Source of the DNA: an uncultured Cyclobacteriaceae bacterium
Lineage (GTDB): Bacteria > Bacteroidota > Bacteroidia > Cytophagales > Cyclobacteriaceae
DNA length: 57,110 nt
NCBI GenBank assembly: GCA_947492745.1
Contig: CANLOE010000035.1
Span: 1-57,110 of the forward strand
Direction of reading: 5' to 3'
Below are positions 28,215-41,500 of this stretch, piece by piece. The stretch's first letter is position 1, and every line of letters begins with the position of its first letter. The notes below the pieces were generated by a model that was not told where the DNA came from, did no database searches, and worked only from the letters and a program-made list of their open reading frames with translations. Both the position numbers and the translations under genes were made by a program.

Positions 28215-31200
28215 TTAACGCACTATACGTACCCCTCCCGAACGAAACACTTCCCCATCTTTGGAAATGATATAATAATAGGCTCCCTCACTCAAAGGTT
28301 TTCCGTTGAAAATCCCATTCCAATCATTTTTGTAATACGGCGCCTCATATACTCTATTTCCTGATTGATCGTAAATGGACATGGAATGATCGCTGATCTG
28401 CTCCACATTTTCAATCGTCCAAAGATCATTGTTACCATCACCATTCGGTGTGAACAGTTTGGGGATGACCAATACTACCTCCTTTACTTTTTCACCAAAA
28501 GTATTGACTTCCAACATATCGCTGTAGTCACTATTGGCCGGGCTACAGAGAGTTCTGACCTTACAGAGGTATAAAGTACTTGGTTCTCGAAGGGTCAGTA
28601 ACAGTTGGGTGTCATTGGTCTTAAAGAGTTCGCCATTGATATCCACCTCATAGGATACGGCCAAGGGTACTTCCTTCCAAGTCAGTAAAAATGATACGTC
28701 ACTGATATCCGTGGACCTTAGTCCTTCGGGGATAGCGCAGTCCTCTATGATAGTCTTTACTTCAAAAGGTCCTGAGAAAGTACTCGAACCGCTAGCACAA
28801 TTGGCCGATACCCTACAGGTATAGGAGGTTCCGGCGGTACGCCCTGTCACCTCCAATTCCGCTTCCATAACGGTAAACTCCTCTGCTCCTATCCGTACTG
28901 CATAGGAAACTGCCCCTGGTACCGCTTTCCAGCTTAGGGTGAAGGTATCGGAGGATATACGAGTAGCCTGTAGGCCGCTCGGGACATTACAGAAATCCTT
29001 GCCGTTCGTTGTGATATCGACAGTTGTAGTGTAAGCACTGAAAAGGCCTCCACCACAATCGGCCCTGACCCGACATCGGTAGGTAGTGTTCTCCTTCAGC
29101 CCCGTAGCCGTGTAAGTGGCCTCATTTACCGTAGTGATGACACCGTTGATTTCCACATCGTAGACTTTCACTCCGCTGACCGCATCCCACATCAACACGA
29201 AACCGCTGGTACCCACTCCGGAAACGTTCAGTGCTGTAGGAACATCACAAGTAACAGGGGCCAAGGTCTTCACTTTGATTTCTTTACCAACGGCACTGCC
29301 GGCAGAACCGCAATTGGCCTTTACCGTCACCGTATATTCGGTCCTTGGGGTCAATCCACTGGCGATATGGTTTTCCCCAGTTACGTTTACGGGTGTACCG
29401 TTGATATCAATGGTATAATTTACGGCCCCTGCACTTGATTTCCAGTTCAGCTCAAATCCATCGGTACTGATATTGGAAGCGATCAGGCCTATGGGTTCCT
29501 CACAGGTAGGACTGCTCTTGGCAAAGGGCTTTGCCGTAAAAAGGCCGCGACCATGGGTAGCGACCGCAACCAGGCCATCGGCCTCTCTGTATTGGAGCAT
29601 ATCGCAGCGCACATTGGCCAGCCCCGTACTGGTGATGCCCCAGACGGGCGAAGCTACAGCTATATTGTCTATCGACCAGACCCCCATCTCAGTGGCCAGA
29701 AGTACCTGATCGGTATCATCGGGATTGTACAAAGCCCAGCGAATGGGCATATCGGGCAGGTTGCCTTCACGGCTCAGCCAAGTACTGCCGCCGTCTCGGG
29801 TCTCCCACACCGAGTTGACCCCATAGCTGGAGTAGGTTATCAATAATTGCCGATCGGAGTTACCTATGGCTATACTGGAGATATAGGCATTGGGCAGTGC
29901 CGGTGTGGTGATATTCGTTGTACTGGGCGAACTGCCATGGGCATCGTCCACGATATAGACGTCTCCAAGGTCATTAGCAAAAAAGACACGGTTATCCGTG
30001 TAGGGCGACACCGTTAGTGCCGATACTTTTCGATTGTTGATAGGGATGGACAGTGTGTTTTTAACAACCGTAGTTTTATCGATATCGGAAATCCTGAAAA
30101 ATTGATTTTCATTGGCGGCAGCATATAAGACATTGGCCTTATTGTCATAATCGGTAGGATTGATGAAACGGCCCGAATTTTCATCGCTGATTTCGTCAAA
30201 GCTCAACCTTACCCCTCTTCTGGTGGAGCGAAAGTGTGTATTGAATACGTAAGAGGTCAGCTGAAGATCGGGATTGTCCTGATCGATATGACAGAAGGAA
30301 CCATCCCCTCCGGTAGCTTCGGTAGTGGCATTGACCCCTATTGATTCAAAACGCTGGGTACCGTTATCCTGTGCACCGGCGAGGAAAAAATTATCATCGC
30401 TGACATTGGTCATTGCCGTGGCGTAAAACTGGGTGACATTATATCCATTGTTCCTTGGTGCTACATCGACCGTGAATCCGGTGATAGCAGCATCGGCCAT
30501 ATTCGGTGAGTAAGCCACCCCACCATCATTACCAAAGATAAGACCGTTTGCATTACTTGGGTCAAAGTCCATAGCATGCTGGTCTGCGTGCAGATAGGGT
30601 GCGCAGGTTCCTGTCCAGTAGGCCATCAAGCCCCATGTAGCGCCCCCATCAGTGGTTTTATATACATCTATACCTCCGGCGAGCAGTATATCGGGATTGG
30701 TAGGGTGTACTTTCAGGATCAGATTGTACCATGCCTGTCCTCTGGTAAAGTCCTCGGTGCCCGGGGTCGTACAGTCATTTTGGGCGAAGTACTTAGGTGT
30801 AGTGATACTGCTCCAGTTATTACCCCCATCGGTCGTTTTGAAAAACCAAGCCACATTACTTCCATCAGAGGCTATGGCATAGACGCTGTTCGGGGAGGAT
30901 GGAGAGGAAGCAATTTCGATTCTTTTGCCGCCAGGGGCAGGACTGATATCGTTAAATGTGCTGCCATCGTCCAAGGATCTGTACACTACTCCCTGTCCAC
31001 GATTCCTGGCACTGATGTATATAGCTCCATTGGACGCAATCTCAATATCGTCGATGAGGCCTGTCTGTGTACGGACCCAAGCCATACCCCCATCGGTCGA
31101 GCGGTATAGCCCTGAGGTCGTGGCGGCCAGTACTGCTCCCGAAGTGGTGACGGCTATTTTCTGTGTATAGTAGAAGCGCCTATCATTGGTACCGGACAAT

Positions 31201-31835
31201 TGGCTCCATGTAGCGCCGCCATCAGTGGTCTTCCAAATCCCTAGCCCTCGTGCACCACCGTAAGTTTCTCCCGTACCGAGATAGAACGTCTTCGGATTAC
31301 CGGGGTCATAGGTAATACAGCTAATGGCCAAGTTGGACCAAAAGTCATCGACAGCCACCCATTCTGTACGGGCATCCTTGATATTATTGTTGTACCAGAG
31401 TCCTCCCGTAACTCCACCTGCCCATACTTTTTGAGCGCTGGCATCGTTAGGGTCGAACATCAGCGCACGGGTTCTTCCTCCGATGTTATTGGGGCCCCGC
31501 TCTTCCCAGCTCACCCCGTCGATAGCACGGTAGGCTTTCCTGTCCCGTATCATCTGCTGGACATATAGGTAAGATTCCCTACGGACATGGTCGGGGATAA
31601 CCCCTTTGGTATTGACGGTCATGTCCAGCTCATGCAATCTTCGAAGGTCGGGCCTATCGTATTGTAGTGCTTTTTCAAGCTCCATAGGATCTAGGTCCGA
31701 ATACTTTTCCTGAAGCTCGGTATAGGATAGCGGTTTCCGCTCCACTACGTTCAGCGTACTTATCGCTTCTTCTTTCGGTGTACATCGCTGTAAAGCAAAA
31801 AAGGTCGCACAACATAATATGAGGTGCTTGCCCAT
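28215..31835 (-). CDS. T9SS cargo: BNR propeller, four FN3 domains and type B sorting domain
   Basis: 1206 residues from the ATG at 31835; the longer frame begins with TTG. Signal peptide MGKHLILCCATFFALQRC, then a pro-region to ~80. Residues ~95-780 carry Asp-box repeats (TTDGGATWSQ, STDGGMAWVR, TTDGGNNWSS, TTDGGATWGL, TRDGGSTWLS) in a large propeller like those of sialidases or secreted glycosidases; no catalytic residues were identified. Four FN3 domains (~780-1110) follow with motif SAGAVNYTIDINGTP / SGVGTSGFVLMWDAV. The end VIPKLFTPNGDGNNDLWTIENVEQ ... GGVRIVR is a type B T9SS sorting domain. It should be exported across the outer membrane, with the PorP/SprF-family protein encoded downstream as partner (inference). 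Confidence 0.93.
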   Translation of the reverse strand: MGKHLILCCATFFALQRCTPKEEAISTLNVVERKPLSYTELQEKYSDLDPMELEKALQYDRPDLRRLHELDMTVNTKGVIPDHVRRESYLYVQQMIRDRKAYRAIDGVSWEERGPNNIGGRTRALMFDPNDASAQKVWAGGVTGGLWYNNNIKDARTEWVAVDDFWSNLAISCITYDPGNPKTFYLGTGETYGGARGLGIWKTTDGGATWSQLSGTNDRRFYYTQKIAVTTSGAVLAATTSGLYRSTDGGMAWVRTQTGLIDDIEIASNGAIYISARNRGQGVVYRSLDDGSTFNDISPAPGGKRIEIASSPSSPNSVYAIASDGSNVAWFFKTTDGGNNWSSITTPKYFAQNDCTTPGTEDFTRGQAWYNLILKVHPTNPDILLAGGIDVYKTTDGGATWGLMAYWTGTCAPYLHADQHAMDFDPSNANGLIFGNDGGVAYSPNMADAAITGFTVDVAPRNNGYNVTQFYATAMTNVSDDNFFLAGAQDNGTQRFESIGVNATTEATGGDGSFCHIDQDNPDLQLTSYVFNTHFRSTRRGVRLSFDEISDENSGRFINPTDYDNKANVLYAAANENQFFRISDIDKTTVVKNTLSIPINNRKVSALTVSPYTDNRVFFANDLGDVYIVDDAHGSSPSTTNITTPALPNAYISSIAIGNSDRQLLITYSSYGVNSVWETRDGGSTWLSREGNLPDMPIRWALYNPDDTDQVLLATEMGVWSIDNIAVASPVWGITSTGLANVRCDMLQYREADGLVAVATHGRGLFTAKPFAKSSPTCEEPIGLIASNISTDGFELNWKSSAGAVNYTIDINGTPVNVTGENHIASGLTPRTEYTVTVKANCGSAGSAVGKEIKVKTLAPVTCDVPTALNVSGVGTSGFVLMWDAVSGVKVYDVEINGVITTVNEATYTATGLKENTTYRCRVRADCGGGLFSAYTTTVDITTNGKDFCNVPSGLQATRISSDTFTLSWKAVPGAVSYAVRIGAEEFTVMEAELEVTGRTAGTSYTCRVSANCASGSSTFSGPFEVKTIIEDCAIPEGLRSTDISDVSFLLTWKEVPLAVSYEVDINGELFKTNDTQLLLTLREPSTLYLCKVRTLCSPANSDYSDMLEVNTFGEKVKEVVLVIPKLFTPNGDGNNDLWTIENVEQISDHSMSIYDQSGNRVYEAPYYKNDWNGIFNGKPLSEGAYYYIISKDGEVFRSGGVRIVR

Positions 31836-32088
31836 TTTTGCCACCTTACTTTCTAAAAAATCAACTCCTTTCAAAATTCGTCTTTATTATCCTATCCTTA
31901 ACTACCTGTTTTTGAACGAATTCGCCCATGAGAAAGTATATCAAAGTGGCATGAAATTAAAGATTGGTAAAAAAAGGCCAAATTCTTACGTATAAAATCA
32001 TAACAAACTCATTATCAAATAACTATACTACAATATAAGTTATTTAGTTGGCTTTCAAAACTTCCCGAAAACAGTAGGCCCTCAGTCT

Positions 32089-32261
32089 TAACCCAAAATA
32101 TCCATTAGAAAATCTATTCCGGACTTAACTGACTTCAAATCAGTAACTGAATGCGTTTTTTGAATTCACCGTAGCGGTGCTACGCTGAACCCAAGAAAAC
32201 GCACTGATGTATTGCCATTTAAGTCCTCATGACGAAGTTCCAACGGACATTTTGAGTTTAA
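32089..32261. repeat. palindromic interspersed element, family A
   Basis: Inverted ends TAACCCAAAATATCC and CGGACATTTTGAGTTTA, centre CACCGTAGCGGTGCTACG, right arm CGAAGTTCCAACGGACA. The left part matches the reverse complement of 26290-26369. It abuts the next element at 32259. Confidence 0.75.
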
Positions 32262-32428
32262 CCCAAAATGATCAATAGAGAACCTATTCCGCGCATAAAT
32301 AGCTTCATACCGGAAGCTTTGCCCACCTGCCTTCATTCACCATAGCGGTGCTATGCCGAACGAATACAAATGGCCGGTATTTTGCTATTGATACGCTCAT
32401 CACGATTTCTATCGATTATTTTGGGATA
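32259..32428. repeat. palindromic element with AACCCAAAAT ends, complete copy
   Basis: Left end AACCCAAAATGATCAATAG and right end CTATCGATTATTTTGGGAT are inverted; the centre CATAGCGGTGCTATG is palindromic. It shares its left end with the element at 13577 and shares the TTTAA junction with the element before it, so the two look like a head-to-tail pair. The rest of the gap between the giant gene and the type B cargo gene (31836-32509) is AT-rich with no gene. Confidence 0.75.
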
Positions 32429-32477
32429 AAAAAATAATGCCGGACTTATGAGGTATCTTCACAGGGCCCGACATTAT
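32427..32477 (-). terminator. intrinsic terminator of the giant adhesin gene
   Basis: Stem ATAATGTCGG (32468-32477 on the minus strand) pairs with CCGGCATTAT (32434-32443), one G-T pair allowed, and is followed by a run of seven T. It lies 33 bp after the stop codon at 32510. Confidence 0.85.
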
Positions 32478-32509
32478 CACTACCTATCCGCGTCTATCCA
32501 TCTCGGTAC

Positions 32510-35500
32510 TTACCTCACGATAACACGCTGTATTTTCGTTTCACCTAGTGTATTGATTTTCAGGATGTATACTCCTGGTGTCATCGGCCTTAGGGGTTCG
32601 ATGATGGCCAATGCCCTTCCCGCTCTGGTTCCGGATAGATTACCGGAGTATAAGGGCTTGCCCAACATGTCCATGAGTTCCAAGTCCACCGCTTGTTCGT
32701 TTACCACTCCCTCAACCAGAACGTGGAACCGTGTACCATCGTTAGGGTTAGGGTAGACCTCTAATTGTAGCGGGTAGTCGGATACATTTTGCACCAGTAT
32801 AATGCCAACATAAGCGAACTTACCGTTGTAATCGGTCTGCTTCAGTCGGTAATAATTGTTACCGATAAGCGGATTTTCGTCCCTATAGTCGTATATCAGT
32901 GTCCTACTGCTATTGCCTGCACCTTGTAGCGTGTCGAGGACCTCAAAGTGTATCCCATCGGCCGACCTTTCTATGGTAAAGAAGTCGTTATCCTCTTCGG
33001 AGGCTGTAGCCCACTCCAGAGCGACCTGCTCATCGACAAGTTCTCCGGCAAAGCGAATCAACTGTATCGGCAGTACCTTGATACCCGCTGCGGTGAAGTC
33101 ACTGAAGGAAGTGAGGCCGGGCCAAGTGACGGTGTTTGATGCCACATCCACTGCGGGTCCGATGGTGAAAGGGAAAGTCCCATCGTATTTACCACCGAGA
33201 TAGGTACCCTCATCGCCCACGATATCGCTATCGGCATAGGTGTACTCTACATTATAGTCCGGATTCAAAATCCCTGTAGGGTTCAAGGTCCAGTACCGAG
33301 TGATATAGTTATTGGTCTCTTCCAATCTCAACGCCGGATGCCGAACATCTTTCAGGTTCATGGTCAGGCTAGAGCTGGCAAAGTTACCGTTGTTCAATGT
33401 CACTGCAAAAGGAGTATACTCCACCGCATCTCCCAGTGGGAATGCATACGTTGTAGCGTTGACTACTTTCCAGACCACATTACCTGTCGCATCCGCTTGG
33501 ATATAGCTGGCGGTAGAGCCGTTGACAATGGCCGAGGCCGCCGTATTCTCCACCATAAGGTCGAAGGCCCCGATGTTCAGCAATCCATTGTTCAAAATCA
33601 ATTGTTCTACTACCTGTACATCTCCATCGATCATGTTCACCTTATTGGAGGCCTTGTCGATGACGAGGTTGTAAAATACCTCCGTATTTCCTTCTTTATC
33701 GATATTCTGCTCTTCGGTACCTGCAAAGGTAACGGTGCCTTGATTGACATTAAAGGAAGCCGCCGTACTACTGTTCCAGTTACCGTAGAGTTCGATATTG
33801 TAATCGTTGGCCCCATCGGTATCCAGTGTAGGGTTACCTGTCAGTACCAGGTCATTCAGTACAACGATATCACCACAGAGTGTTTTTACTCCTCCCGACA
33901 CGGTCAGGTTGTAATAGGTCAATGGTTGTACACAAGCAATGTTCGCTCCCGAGTAATTGACCGTACCTGTAGCTGCTTCGAACACTCCCGTACCGCTCAC
34001 CTCCAGCGAACCTTCGGTCAGGGTCAGTACATGCGTATCCAAATTCAGGTTACCCCCTGACTCTACGGTAACACCTCCGACGGACACATCCGCAATGAGC
34101 ACTACATCGTCCAGAACGGTTACGGTTTCCGTCGGTCCGGGTACATTGATCAGCCAGGTAGCGGGATCATCCCAGTTTCCATTATTGATACTGACGTTCT
34201 TCGCTGCGGCGAAGGTGTATACATCTCCTGCCTTGAAGTCGTATTCTGCCCTGAGGAAGTTACCGAACCGGTTGTCCAGCTTCACAAAGTCAACATTGTT
34301 GTCGGTAAAGTCACCATCTCCATCCGTATCGACCAACATAAAGAATACATCGAAGCCGGCATTCGGGCTGGCAAATCTTGTGGTATCCACAGCGATTCTG
34401 ATTGTTCCGATATCTCCTTCTTCATCGATGATCCACTCTCGCTCTACCCTCTCTATGAAAGGCGCGATGGGCGATTCTGTCGTACTCCAAGTAGTGATAT
34501 CTCCCCTGTCATGTCCGGATAGGATGAAGTCTCCATTATCCAGATCGGTAGGATTATCGAATCGCAACAGCCCGGAACCTTGAGCGACTACGTGGGAGTT
34601 GGTCGCATCTTCCCGACCGATACCAAAGACCTCATCATCATGTGTCGCCTGATAGTCATAGATATCATCCGCAATGGCGATGCCATACTTAGCCGCAAAA
34701 TAGTTATTGCTCAGCTTACGTTGTGCGTCGTTCCAGAGGACATTGAATGAAAGGAACTCCATAATACTGCCTTCAAAGAATTCGTTATTGGCATCGCTGG
34801 AGCTACCGGCAAAACGAGCTCTGTCCACGTTACCACCTATCTTGGTGTTGTTATGGCTGAACAGTCTACCGACCCCCGTCTGCGTACCCACCAGTGCTCC
34901 GTTTTTATACCCGGAGATACTGGTATTGTCAAAGTCATACTCCAAGACGGCATAGACGACCTCATTGGGCGTGATGCCCGTAGATACTTCTATGGAATTA
35001 TAAGGAGTGGTACCGTCTCCATCGTCGGTATTGTTGTATATGCCATAGTATAGGTTACCGGCTTCGATATACATCAAGATACCCCTTGTTCCTCCTCCTT
35101 GCTGGAAGATGGCCTGTCGCGTGGTGACGTCGGCCCCTGCCTGAAAAGCCATCACAATCGTCTTTTTCGTAAACGGCCCACCACTGTTCAGTAGGTTGGA
35201 ACCTGGGAATTCGAGTATCGAGCTTGTCCCATCAAATACCAGTACCGGGCGGCCATTGACCGCGGCGGCACTCATGGCATCCCTATAGCGTGCCTCACTA
35301 CCCGTGACCAAGGTATCCAAATTCAGGTCATTACCGGACACATCGTCCCAGCGTACGACAGCATCATTGTCACTGGCCAGTGTTATCCCTGCATCGTTGT
35401 AAACTGCATTTTCAGATTTCAGCCAAGTGCTGTAATCGCCATCATCACCTACACCGCCAGGTCCTAAGATGCCCAATCCGTCGTCATCGATGATGGTTAC

Positions 35501-38500
35501 GGTATAGGTAGTATTTGCTCCCAAAGAAGCAAAATCGGCTCCTGTAATGGTAATTTCTATGGTCTCGTCCACTTCTTCGATCTGATCGTTGAATACGCTG
35601 AACCGCAAGCTGTCCGTTTCCGAACCGGCGGGTATCGTCAGGGTTCCCGGCGTTGCCAAGGTAAAATCAATACCTCCATTGATAGCCGTAGCACCGCTGA
35701 CCTCATAGCTCAGGACAATATCCTTACCGGATGCCGAGGAGAGTTCTATACCCAAGTCCAGGGGAGAGAAACTTTCCGAACCGTTACCACTTGTGGTGGC
35801 AAACTGTACACTGGGCATGGCATCGTTATCAAAAATGGTGTAGACAAACCCGGTCCCTGCTCCTAAGTTGGCATTGACGGGATTGGATAGGGTTACCTCT
35901 ATCGTTTCATCATCTTCATCCAATAGATCATCCGTTATGGCTATGTTGAACGTATTCGTCAAATCGCCCGCTGGAATATTGACCGTACCTGTGGCCAAAA
36001 CGAAGTCCGTACCTTCGATGGCACTTCCTCCCGTCACTGTATAGTCCACAGTACTGACATTGACAGCATCTGTAGTATTCAAGGTCACTTCCAGCGTTAC
36101 CGAGGTTACTGCTTCATCTCCATTGGCACTGTTGGCCGTAAATTGAATGTTTCGGCTGTTATCATCGTCATTGATGGTGTAGGTATGGGTTCCATTGACA
36201 CCGATAATTGCCCCTACATCAGGGTTGGAAAGTCCGATGATCACTGTTTCGTCCAGCTCTACTTCGGTATCATTGACTATGGTCAGGTCGATATCCGCTG
36301 TGGTAGTGCCTGCCGGAATGACCAGTGTGCCATCCGCTAGGACGAAATCATCTGTGGCCGTCGCCGTACCTCCCGTTACTCCATAATCAACAGTGAAATC
36401 TGTGGAAGGGATATAGTTCAGCGAAGCACTGATACCTATAGGAGAGACCGTCTCCGGCCCATTACCTGCGGCTACATCAAACTGTACCGCAGGGTTGATC
36501 AATGCAAAGGTAAAGTACTTATCACCCGTCAAATCCACGCCTGTCAATACAAAATCGCTTCCAAGGACTGCCATTTCGGTAACCGTTGCCCCTTCGCTAA
36601 AGTCTCCATCATCATCCATCAGGAAGGCATATACCGCCGTTCCGAACCCGAAGGGTATAGGGTCGAGGTCGGCCGTGTTCAGTGTGATATCCAGACGTCC
36701 AATGTCCCCTATCTCATCGGCGCGCCATTCCCTACTGACTCTTAATATATTGGGGTCATCGTTGGGTACTTCGCTGTTGACCCAGCCTTGATTATCTCCC
36801 GGTATCACCTCGTTGATGCTACCGTTATCATGACCGATGAGCAGGTAGTCCCCATCGTCCAGACTAGTGGGGTTCTCTAAGGTAACCACTCCACAACCTT
36901 TGGCCTTGGCATGGCTATTGGTCAGGTCCTCACGGCCTATCCCGATAATTTCCCAGCCGTGCGTATCCTGATGATCGTACATATCATCCGCTACTGTAAT
37001 ATTGTATTTGTTTCCGAAGTAGTTGTTGACAATCCTTCGCTGGGCATCATTATAAACGATGTTGTTGACAATGACTTCTCCTATATTACCCGTAAAGCTT
37101 CTGCCACTTCCGCCACTTGGACCATCGTGGAAGATGGTACCTCCTTCGAGACCACCGACACCGATATTGTCCGGGTGGTTGAACAATCTTCCCGCATCGG
37201 GCAATACTCCGAGGAAGTCACCGTTCAGGTATCCGCTTACTTCTCCGTTGAAACCCAGTACCGCTGTGGTATCAAAGTCAAACTGTAGCATCGCGTAGTA
37301 GTTCGAGTTCGGATTTACGGGCGTGTTGACACTGGATATAAATCCTGTCAGGGGCCATGGTGTTGTTTGTCCGGCATCATCATCTCTCTGATTGTAACCG
37401 CCGATGTACAACTGTCCGGCATCCAGATAGATGTTCAATCCTCTTACTCCACCACCTTCTTCGTAGATGACCTGACGGGTAGTCACGTCTGCGGAGGTTC
37501 TGAAGGCTACCAGAATGGTCTTCTTATCGTATGGACCTCCGATATTGATATCTCTGGAGTCGGCTACGCCCAATCGCTGGTCGAAACCGTTGTCAAACTG
37601 TACTACAGGTCTCTCGTTCCAGTTACTGGAGGCATTGTCAAAGAAAGTGGGTCGCTGGTCACCTGTCTGTGTTGCATCGTTACCGTTCTTTGAAATATCG
37701 GGCCATACATTCATAAAAGTACCATCGGTATTGCCCATTGCTTTTGTCGACTTCAACCACATCGCGGTCTGAGTTTCCAGATCGGCAACACCGCCGGCAC
37801 CTTCGAAACCGAGTCCATCATTATCCAGAATAGTGTAGGTCAAATCGACATTTGTTCCCAAGCCGGCGTTGACCGGTGAGGAAAGTGATAGTACTATGTC
37901 TTCGTCCGACTCGAAGTCCGTGTCATCAATAACGGTAAACCTCAGGCTATCGCGGGTACTTCCCGGAGGTATAACGATCAAGCCATCGGAGAACACAAAG
38001 TCCGTATCGTCCGTCGCCGTTCCGCCTGTCAGGGCATAGTTGACAGAGATACTTTTCGAAGAGGGATTCGACAGTGTCACAATCACATCTACCGTCTGGA
38101 AAGTCTCCGAACCACTGATGGAAGCTTCTTCAAAAGCAATCGTGGGTTCCAGATCGTTGTCCTGGATCGTATAGGTAAACGTGGTCGCGGTACCGATAGT
38201 AACACCATTACCTCCAGTGAGTGATATTTCTATGGTTTCATCGTCCTCGTTCAACAGATCATCCGTGATAGGTATGGACAATGTTTCCGTAACGTCTCCT
38301 GCGGTATAGCTGAGTGTTCCCGAAGTCAGGTCGTAATCTTCTCCTCCATCTACTGCGGTGCCTCCCGTGATTTCGTAGTATACCTCCGTATCCAATGTAC
38401 TGGGATTACTTAAGTTTACGTCTACGGTTGCGGGTGTGAGGTTCTCTGCGCCTGTGGCCACCGTTAGGGCAAAGTCAGCTTTGATAAATACATCGTCATC

Positions 38501-41500
38501 ATTAATGGTAAAGGTGTTGACCGTTTCTGCTCCTGCTACGGCCCCTACTATATTGGAAAGCTCCAGGACAACGGTCTCATCTACTTCTACTTCAAAATCA
38601 TCTATGGGCAAGATGGGCACCTGGGCAGTAGTTGTTCCTGCGGGTATGGTAAAGTTACCATCCGTAAAAGTATAGTCAGAAGCCTCTGTGGCCGTGCCTC
38701 CGGTTTGTGCTACGTCAAAAGTGACCTCAAAAGATAATGGGAAGTTCAGAGCGACTTCTACCTCGGCAGGGCTAATGTCTTCCAGACCATTAGAGGTAGC
38801 CGAACTGAACGCTACCTGAGCAGCGATAGCGGCAAAGGTCACGTAGTCACCGTCGCTGAGGCTTACGTTCTCTGCGGAAAAGGCGATGTTGTCCATACTG
38901 CCCAGTGGGATGAAGGTGACTCCGTTCGTGAAATCGCCATCGTTGGTGATCATGGCCACATATTGGGTGAAGCCTGCACTCGGTGTAGCTGTGGTACCGT
39001 CGGTATGATAGGTCAGCGTGACCTTACCTACCTCGTTGGTCTTGCTGATGCGCCACTCTCTGGCAATACGCTCTAGGTTGTCTCCGGGTACTTCGGTGGC
39101 CGTGTAGGTATCACTGCTACTACCGTTATGTCCGAAAAGGAGGTAGTCGCCATCTTCCAGGGCGTTGGGGTTGGCCAGGGAGAAAAGTCCCGCCGAACGT
39201 GCCGCAGTGTGGAAGTCACCTGAGGCGACCTGACCGATACCGGCCACATCCTCCCCGTGGTTGAGTTCATGGGCATAGAAGTCGTTCGCAATCGGCAAGG
39301 CATATTTCGCTGCCAGGTAGTTCTCCACTAGTATTCTTTGGGTTTCATTGATGGCACGGTTGTAGGCAATAACTTCTGCCATATCTCCACCGAAATAATT
39401 GTTGTTATCAGTGGACATATCGATGTCCGTACCGATATAATAGAGATCATCTATAGTGTTCGGTACAGAAGTAGGATTACTATTGGATATCTCCCCGAGT
39501 GTAACTCCGTCTACAAAACCTTCGAAATCACCATAAGTGTCACTGGACCCGTTCCTATAAGCTCCTATGGTCCACTCGTCGAGGTCAAAGCCATCATCGA
39601 AAAGACGATTGCCATTGCCAAAGCGTATCGAAAGGTCGGACTCGATGCCGTACCTTCTTTGTGCACCTGCTGTTCGGGCTTCATCACCTAGATACAGTCC
39701 TACATTATCCTGCCCGGCATTTATCGTGGACTTGGCCACGATGAATACGGTAGATGCTCCGGCACCGGAGATTCCCAAAGAGACATCGCCTCTCAAGTAG
39801 TCGCCATTGGTACCGCCATTATCGTTAAAGCGTACTATAGGCTTTCCGTTCAGTTCGCTATCTACAAATTCGGGTTCCTGCCCGGAGATGAGGGCCTGTC
39901 CGTTATGCGTGTTGCCGGAGAAGTCGTTCCAGCTGAGCACTTCATTGGCTCCTCCAAGAACAAAGTCTTTGTCACTTCTGAGCCATAGGCTATTGGCGAT
40001 GGCATTACCTACACCACCGGGTCCTGTAGATCCGATTTCGTCGTTATCATATACCGTATAGGTAAAGGCTGATCGTGCACCCAGGAATGTATTGGTAGGC
40101 GCACTCAGTTCGATGGTAATGTCTTCGGGAAGTTCCACTAGGATATCGTCATTGACCAGAAGGGCTATGTTTTCCAATACGCTTCCGGAGGCGAAGGTCA
40201 GTGTGCCACTGGCCAGTGTATAATCGGTACCACCACCGGTAGCTGAGCCTCCTGTCACCGTATAGTCAACTGTAATGGTGTTGTCCGCAGGTGAGGAAAG
40301 CTCCACTGCTATAAATACGTTCGTATTGGACTCATCTCCTTGTGATGCTGCACTTGCGAACTGTACCGAAGGTGGGTTATCATTGTCCTGGATTGTGTAG
40401 CTAAAGGTAGTACTACTGCCCAGATTGGCATTGATAGGGTTACTCAATGTGACGATGAGCTCTTCGTCCACTTCATCAAGTATGTCATCGACGATGCCGA
40501 TGCTGATAAAAGTAGAGGTGTTACCTGGAGCTATAGTGGCCGTACCGGCAGCGAGGGTATAGTCTACACCACCGCCTGTGGCATCACCGCCCGTGACCGC
40601 ATAGTCTACCGTGATAGGGTTCGTCATATCTACATCGCTTGTTCTGATAGTGGCAGTAACGGGACTCTCGTCCTCCACTCCCTCTGCCGAGGCAGTCACG
40701 AATTCTACTTCGCGTGGGTTATCGTTATCGATAATGCTATAGGTATGTGTGGCCTGTGCACCGATGGTCCCCAGTGAAGGATTGGATAGGTCGATGACGA
40801 TAGTCTCCGATGCCTCTACTTCGGTATCGTTGATGATGGTCAGTAGCATGGTAGCAGAGGTACTGCCCGAGGCAAGGGTCAAAGTACCGGAAGTCGTCGT
40901 ATAATCCGCGGGTGCACCGGCCGTACCGGATACGTTGAAATCATAGTCTACGGTGACATCAGTAGCAACGGGATAGCCCAGACTGACTTCTATGGCCACG
41001 GGTGTGACCGACTCGTCACCTGTACTTTCGCTCAAGGCAAACTGTAGCTCGGGCCTAATGGTCGCAAAAGTTACGTAATCGCCCTCGTTCAGACTGATGT
41101 TGTTCGCTGAATAGACGATGTTGTCCATTGTGGATAGGGAAATATAGGTCACGTTACGGGTGAAGTCCCCATCTGTGGTGACCATGGCGATGTAGTTGGT
41201 GAAGCCTGCCGTAGGGACAGCCGTTGTACCGTCTGTGTGGAAACTGAGGTTCACTGTACCTACTTCGTTGGTTTTATGGATACGCCACTCTCTCGCGATG
41301 CGTTCCAGGTTTGTACCGGGTACTTCCGTGGTCACATAGGCCGATGCATCGGCACCATCGTGTCCAAAGAGCAGGTAGTCTCCATTGTCCAGGGCATTGG
41401 GGGCCGACACTTCGAACAGTCCTGCCGAGCGGGCAGCCGTATGGAAATCAGCGGCTCCTACCTGTCCTATACCGGCGACATCCTCTCCATGACCCAGCTC

